NCBI GenBank assembly: GCA_965150505.1
Contig: CBCTVZ010000046.1
Location: forward strand, 1-16,898
Source of the DNA: JAGZHZ01 sp965150505
GTDB lineage: Bacteria > Bacillota > Clostridia > Lachnospirales > Lachnospiraceae
Direction of reading: 5' to 3'
DNA length: 16,898 nt
Shown: piece after piece, positions 14,018 to 16,898 of the stretch
How positions within the stretch are numbered: the stretch's first letter is position 1
Layout of the letters: each line of letters begins with the position of its first letter
Notes under the pieces: generated by a model
Databases searched by the model: none
Seen by the model: only the letters and a program-made list of their open reading frames with translations
Told to the model about the DNA's origin: nothing
Program-made: the position numbers and the translations under genes

Positions 14018-14110
14018 TTATTTCACAACTTTTCCTGCTTTTGCACAATCTCTTTTGCAGAGACAAGAAAGGATGCCGCATTTGCGGCAGTCCTTTGGCT
14101 TTTTATACAT
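14018..14110 (-). CDS. Candidate 30-aa cysteine-rich microprotein between purB and purA
   Basis: The frame starts at ATG 14110-14108, which overlaps the purB stop region (AATGTATAA), and ends with TAA at 14018-14020, only a few bases before the purA ribosome binding site. The product starts MYKKPKDCRKCG and continues ILSCLCKRDCAKAGKVVK: five cysteines (8, 11, 16, 18, 22) arranged CxxC, CxC and C, with ten or so Lys/Arg residues. That spacing looks like a metal or Fe-S site rather than noise, but a 30-codon frame can be accidental. A recognisable ribosome binding site is absent; coupling to purB termination is possible. The hairpin at 14068-14096 lies within the frame. Unproven. Confidence 0.4.
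   Translation of the reverse strand: MYKKPKDCRKCGILSCLCKRDCAKAGKVVK
14068..14096. other. Strong hairpin between purB and purA
   Basis: AAAGGA-TGCCGC (14068-14079), loop ATTT, GCGGCA (14084-14089), one unpaired base, TCCTTT (14091-14096). On the minus strand it is followed by CTTGTCTC, not a U-run, so it is a weak terminator at most. It may attenuate purA, protect the purB mRNA end, or simply be coded by the cysteine-rich frame. Confidence 0.6.
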
Positions 14111-15533
14111 TGATTTCTGCTTTCATTCCAAGTACATCTTTATGCGCTTCCAAAACTGGATTTACCACTTTTGTCAGGAATGTACGAACCTGTTCTTTTG
14201 CTCTTCCTGTATATTTTGCAGGATCCATTGTTTTTTGCAGATCTTCCAAAGACATATTGAATGCTGGATCTGCTGCAATCAGCTCTAAGAGATTGTTGTC
14301 AAGACCTTTCTCTTTTACATTTCTTCCTGCTTCCATAGACAGAGTACGGATCTTCTCATGCAGTTCCTGTCTGTCTCCTCCTGCTTTTACAGCGTCCATC
14401 ATAATATTTTCTGTCGCCATAAATGGCAGTTCTGCGCGCAGACGTTTTTCAATTACCTTTGGATAAACAACCAAACCGTCCACAACATTTAAGCACAGAT
14501 CTAAAATACCATCAATCGCAAGGAAGCCTTCTGGAATAGAAAGTCTCTTGTTTGCGGAGTCATCCAGTGTTCTCTCAAACCACTGTGTCGCTGATGTGAT
14601 TGCTGGATTCATTGCATCCACCATCACAAATCTGGACAGAGAAGCAATTCTCTCACTTCTCATCGGATTTCTCTTATATGCCATTGCTGAAGATCCGATC
14701 TGTGTCTTCTCAAATGGCTCTTCCACTTCTTTTAAATGCTGTAAAAGTCGGATATCGTTTGAGAATTTATGTGCGCTTGCCGCGATTCCTGCAAGTACAT
14801 TCAATACTCTTGTGTCTACTTTTCTGGAATAAGTCTGTCCGGAAACAGGATAGCACTCTTTGAATCCCATCTTTTTCGCAATCATTGGATCAATTTTGTC
14901 GATTGTCTCATGGTCTCCGTCGAACAGTTCCAAAAAGCTTGCCTGTGTTCCTGTTGTTCCCTTGGACCCTAAAAGTTTCATTGTGCTAAGTACATAGTTC
15001 AGATCTTCCAGATCCATTAAGAACTCCTGCATCCATAAAGTAGCGCGTTTTCCTACTGTTGTAGGCTGTGCTGGCTGAAAATGTGTAAATGCAAGTGTTG
15101 GCAGCTCTTTATATTCATCTGCGAATTTTGCAAGTTCTGCGATTACATTAACCAGTTTTTTCTGAACTAATTTCAGTGCTTCTGTCATCACAATAATATC
15201 TGTATTATCGCCCACGTAGCATGACGTTGCCCCTAAATGAATAATTCCTTTTGCCTTTGGGCATTGTACGCCATAAGCATAAACGTGAGACATCACATCG
15301 TGTCTTACGATTTTTTCTCTTTCTTTTGCCACGTCATAATTGATGTCATCTGCATGTGCTTTCAGCTCTTCAATCTGCTCATCTGTGATGTTCAGCCCCA
15401 GCTCTTTCTCTGTTTCAGCCAGAGCAATCCACAGTTTTCTCCATGTACGGAATTTCATATCTGGTGAAAAAATATACTGCATTTCTTTGCTGGCATAACG
15501 CTCAGACAACGGGCTCTGATATCTGTCAGTCAT
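14103..15533 (-). CDS. purB: Adenylosuccinate lyase
   Basis: 476 residues. Fumarase/aspartase superfamily lyase acting twice in purine synthesis: SAICAR to AICAR, and adenylosuccinate to AMP, each releasing fumarate. Visible: the substrate loop GATSCYVGDNTD (101-112), catalytic histidine H151 (AFTHFQPAQPTT), and the superfamily signature GSSAMAYKRNPM (280-291). Its length and sequence fit the longer type found in Clostridia and Bacteroidetes-like purB genes rather than the 430-aa Bacillus type. I chose the ATG at 15533, 8 bases after GGAG; an upstream in-frame ATG at 15566 has no site. It is the first gene of the purB-purA unit, with its own promoter. Confidence 0.97.
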   Translation of the reverse strand: MTDRYQSPLSERYASKEMQYIFSPDMKFRTWRKLWIALAETEKELGLNITDEQIEELKAHADDINYDVAKEREKIVRHDVMSHVYAYGVQCPKAKGIIHLGATSCYVGDNTDIIVMTEALKLVQKKLVNVIAELAKFADEYKELPTLAFTHFQPAQPTTVGKRATLWMQEFLMDLEDLNYVLSTMKLLGSKGTTGTQASFLELFDGDHETIDKIDPMIAKKMGFKECYPVSGQTYSRKVDTRVLNVLAGIAASAHKFSNDIRLLQHLKEVEEPFEKTQIGSSAMAYKRNPMRSERIASLSRFVMVDAMNPAITSATQWFERTLDDSANKRLSIPEGFLAIDGILDLCLNVVDGLVVYPKVIEKRLRAELPFMATENIMMDAVKAGGDRQELHEKIRTLSMEAGRNVKEKGLDNNLLELIAADPAFNMSLEDLQKTMDPAKYTGRAKEQVRTFLTKVVNPVLEAHKDVLGMKAEINV

Positions 15534-15629
15534 AGTACGTTCTCCTTTTCTTATAATCCAAGGCATTTAAATATTTTTTGAAGTAAATTTAAATTTTCGG
15601 CTTTGGTTTTTTTGAATTGTTTCGGCTAC

Positions 15630-15658
15630 ATTATACCTTGCATTTTAGCAGAAAGCAA
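15630..15658 (-). promoter_or_regulatory. Sigma-A promoter of purB-purA unit
   Basis: On the minus strand TTGCTT (15653-15658), exactly 17 bases, TATAAT (15630-15635). It lies about 100 bases before the start codon. A direct repeat TTTCGGCT (plus-strand 15595-15602 and 15620-15627) sits just downstream; it could be an operator, though it does not form the inverted PurR-box arrangement known in Bacillus. Confidence 0.8.
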
Positions 15659-15677
15659 GTAATTCTGTTCAAACGTT

Positions 15678-16445
15678 TTATACTTCATTGAATTTCCCCA
15701 AAAATTCTTTCATACGCGGATTGTCAGAGTGAAAAAGTTCCTCTGGTGTTCCCTGTTCCGCGATGACTCCCTGATCCATAAATATAATATGATCGGCAAC
15801 ATTGCGTGCAAAGTTCATCTCATGCGTCACAATCACCATCGTCATATGTTCTGCCGCCAAATCTTTGATCACTTTTAAAATTTCTCCTGTAAGTTCTGGA
15901 TCAAGCGCTGAAGTTGGTTCATCAAAAAATAAAACATTCGGACGCAATGCCAGCGCGCGTGCAATCGATACTCGTTGCTGCTGACCGCCGGAAAGCTGAA
16001 ATGGATAATAATTTTCTTTCTCTGAAAGTCCCATTTTTCTCAGCAGCTCTCTTGCTTCCTCCACAACTTCTGCTTTTTTTCTCTTCTGCACACGGATCGG
16101 CGCATCGATAATATTTTTCAGCACCGTATAGTGTGGAAATAAGTGGAAGTTTTGAAACACAAGTCCAAAATTTCGACGAATCCTCTTCAAATCGGCTGGC
16201 GCTGCATAGATACTTTTTCCGTTTTCTCCTTCTTTGACAGCCATCTCGCCTAAATAACTCAAACTTCCGCAATCCATTTTTTCAAGCAATGTCGCGCAGC
16301 GCAAAAGCGTTGATTTTCCAGAACCAGAAGGGCCGATGATTGCAAGCACTTCACCTTTTTTGACGGTCAGGGAAATATCTTTAAGCACTTCAAGATCCCC
16401 GAAGCTTTTTTTGATATGTTTGATCTCTACATAATCTGCACTCAT
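15678..16445 (-). CDS. Polar amino acid ABC transporter ATP-binding protein
   Basis: 255 residues, normal for the GlnQ/HisP/ArtP class. Walker A GPSGSGKST (38-46), Q-loop VFQNFHLF (96-103), signature LSGGQQQR (151-158), Walker B VLFFDEP (171-177), D-loop SALD, and H-loop histidine H208 (VTHEM). It powers the adjacent permease, at the inner face of the membrane; the amino acid cannot be fixed from the ATPase. There is an unusual insert of about 10 residues (AVKEGENGKS) after the first strands. The start ATG at 16445 has GGGAG upstream. The gene lies 15 bases after the permease stop, so the two are one operon; the binding protein is likely beyond the window's right edge. Confidence 0.95.
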   Translation of the reverse strand: MSADYVEIKHIKKSFGDLEVLKDISLTVKKGEVLAIIGPSGSGKSTLLRCATLLEKMDCGSLSYLGEMAVKEGENGKSIYAAPADLKRIRRNFGLVFQNFHLFPHYTVLKNIIDAPIRVQKRKKAEVVEEARELLRKMGLSEKENYYPFQLSGGQQQRVSIARALALRPNVLFFDEPTSALDPELTGEILKVIKDLAAEHMTMVIVTHEMNFARNVADHIIFMDQGVIAEQGTPEELFHSDNPRMKEFLGKFNEV

Positions 16446-16460
16446 ATTTTTTCTCCCTTC

Positions 16461-16898
16461 TTATTTGTAATAATTCATCTTTTTCTCGATAAATTCCATC
16501 ACAGCCGCCACTACAAAGTTAAATATATAGTAGAAAATACCGGCAGCCACATATGGCATAATACTCGTCTGTGAAGAAGCGAGTGCTTTTGCCACTGTAA
16601 ACATCTCTGAGACAGAGATTACAAATGCTAAAGAAGTATCTTTTACGAGTGTAATGACTTCGTTTGTGACAGACGGTAAGATTCTCTTAATAACCTGAGG
16701 CAAGATAATCAGAAAAAAAGTCTGAACTTTGTTATATCCTAACAACTGCGCCGCCTCATACTGTCCCACCGGCATCGATTCGATTCCACTTCTGTAAATC
16801 TCTGCAAAATATGCTGCATAATTCAGCACAAACCCTATGATTACCGCAATATATCGGTATGATCTTGAAATCTGCATTCCAAAAATATAATACGGTCC
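16461..16898 (-). CDS. Polar amino acid ABC transporter permease, C-terminal part
   Basis: The open frame runs off the right edge; 145 codons are visible, starting mid-protein (GPYYIFGMQIS...). It is the C-terminal part of a HisM/GlnP-type permease (usually about 215-230 aa). Membrane helices are seen around IAVIIGFVLNYAAYFAEI, and two more after FVISVSEMF and in AAGIFYYIFNFVVAAV. The cytoplasmic EAA loop is clear: EIYRSGIESMPVGQYEAAQLLGY, ending in LPQVIKRILPS; the EAA glutamate is in QYEAAQLLG, and this loop docks on the ATPase. The protein ends FIEKKMNYYK. It is the gene directly upstream of the ATPase. Confidence 0.93.
   Translation of the reverse strand, partial: GPYYIFGMQISRSYRYIAVIIGFVLNYAAYFAEIYRSGIESMPVGQYEAAQLLGYNKVQTFFLIILPQVIKRILPSVTNEVITLVKDTSLAFVISVSEMFTVAKALASSQTSIMPYVAAGIFYYIFNFVVAAVMEFIEKKMNYYK

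Noticed and set aside
13866..14081. 71-codon minus-strand frame spanning the start of purA
   Set aside because: Most of it is purA read in a shifted frame, it has no ribosome binding site, and the cysteine-rich frame fits the gap better.

Overview
The window looks like chromosomal DNA from a low-GC Gram-positive anaerobe, most likely a member of the Lachnospiraceae/Clostridia. This is inferred from AT-rich intergenic DNA, strong AGGAGG-type ribosome binding sites, TG-extended -10 promoters, intrinsic hairpin terminators and the families present. No RNA genes or CRISPR array were seen. Gene function is assigned from motifs only.

Left part (1-3903): a minus-strand operon runs from a VTC/CYTH-type polyphosphate-polymerase-like protein through a DUF4956 membrane protein to a Cthe_2159-type carbohydrate-binding-like surface protein that runs off the left edge. 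A response regulator/histidine kinase pair is transcribed divergently from the same intergenic region, so the pair probably senses something at the envelope and may control the operon. The kinase ends tail-to-tail, with a 4-base overlap, against the next block.

Second part (3900-6939): a minus-strand set made of a RelA/SpoT-type (p)ppGpp synthetase with a TTG start, a 75-aa protein and a 182-aa protein (the last two overlapping and of unknown function). Facing away from it is an M42-family metallo-aminopeptidase gene.

Middle (7041-10070): a threonine-aldolase-like PLP enzyme, a 66-aa two-helix membrane protein, a 213-aa protein that I read as a second, degenerate VTC-like domain, and a YihX-like HAD phosphatase. 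Bidirectional hairpin terminators separate the convergent pairs.

Secreted block (10071-12391): two adjacent paralogous exported proteins, each with a signal peptide and two copies of an unrecognised domain of roughly 150 residues. Their promoter abuts a small IS200/IS605-IS1341 relic at about 12444-12565. The relic keeps the last codons of tnpB, a UUCG hairpin and a right-end hairpin ending in TCAA.

Right part (12716-16898): purB and purA of adenylate synthesis in one transcription unit behind a clear promoter, with a 30-codon cysteine-rich mini-ORF and a hairpin between them. Then come the ATPase and part of the permease of a polar amino acid ABC importer. The most novel-looking items are the envelope-linked VTC operon with its kinase pair, the degenerate second VTC-like protein, the solitary tnpB/omega-RNA-like relic feeding into a promoter, the cysteine-rich mini-ORF and the duplicated-domain secreted proteins.
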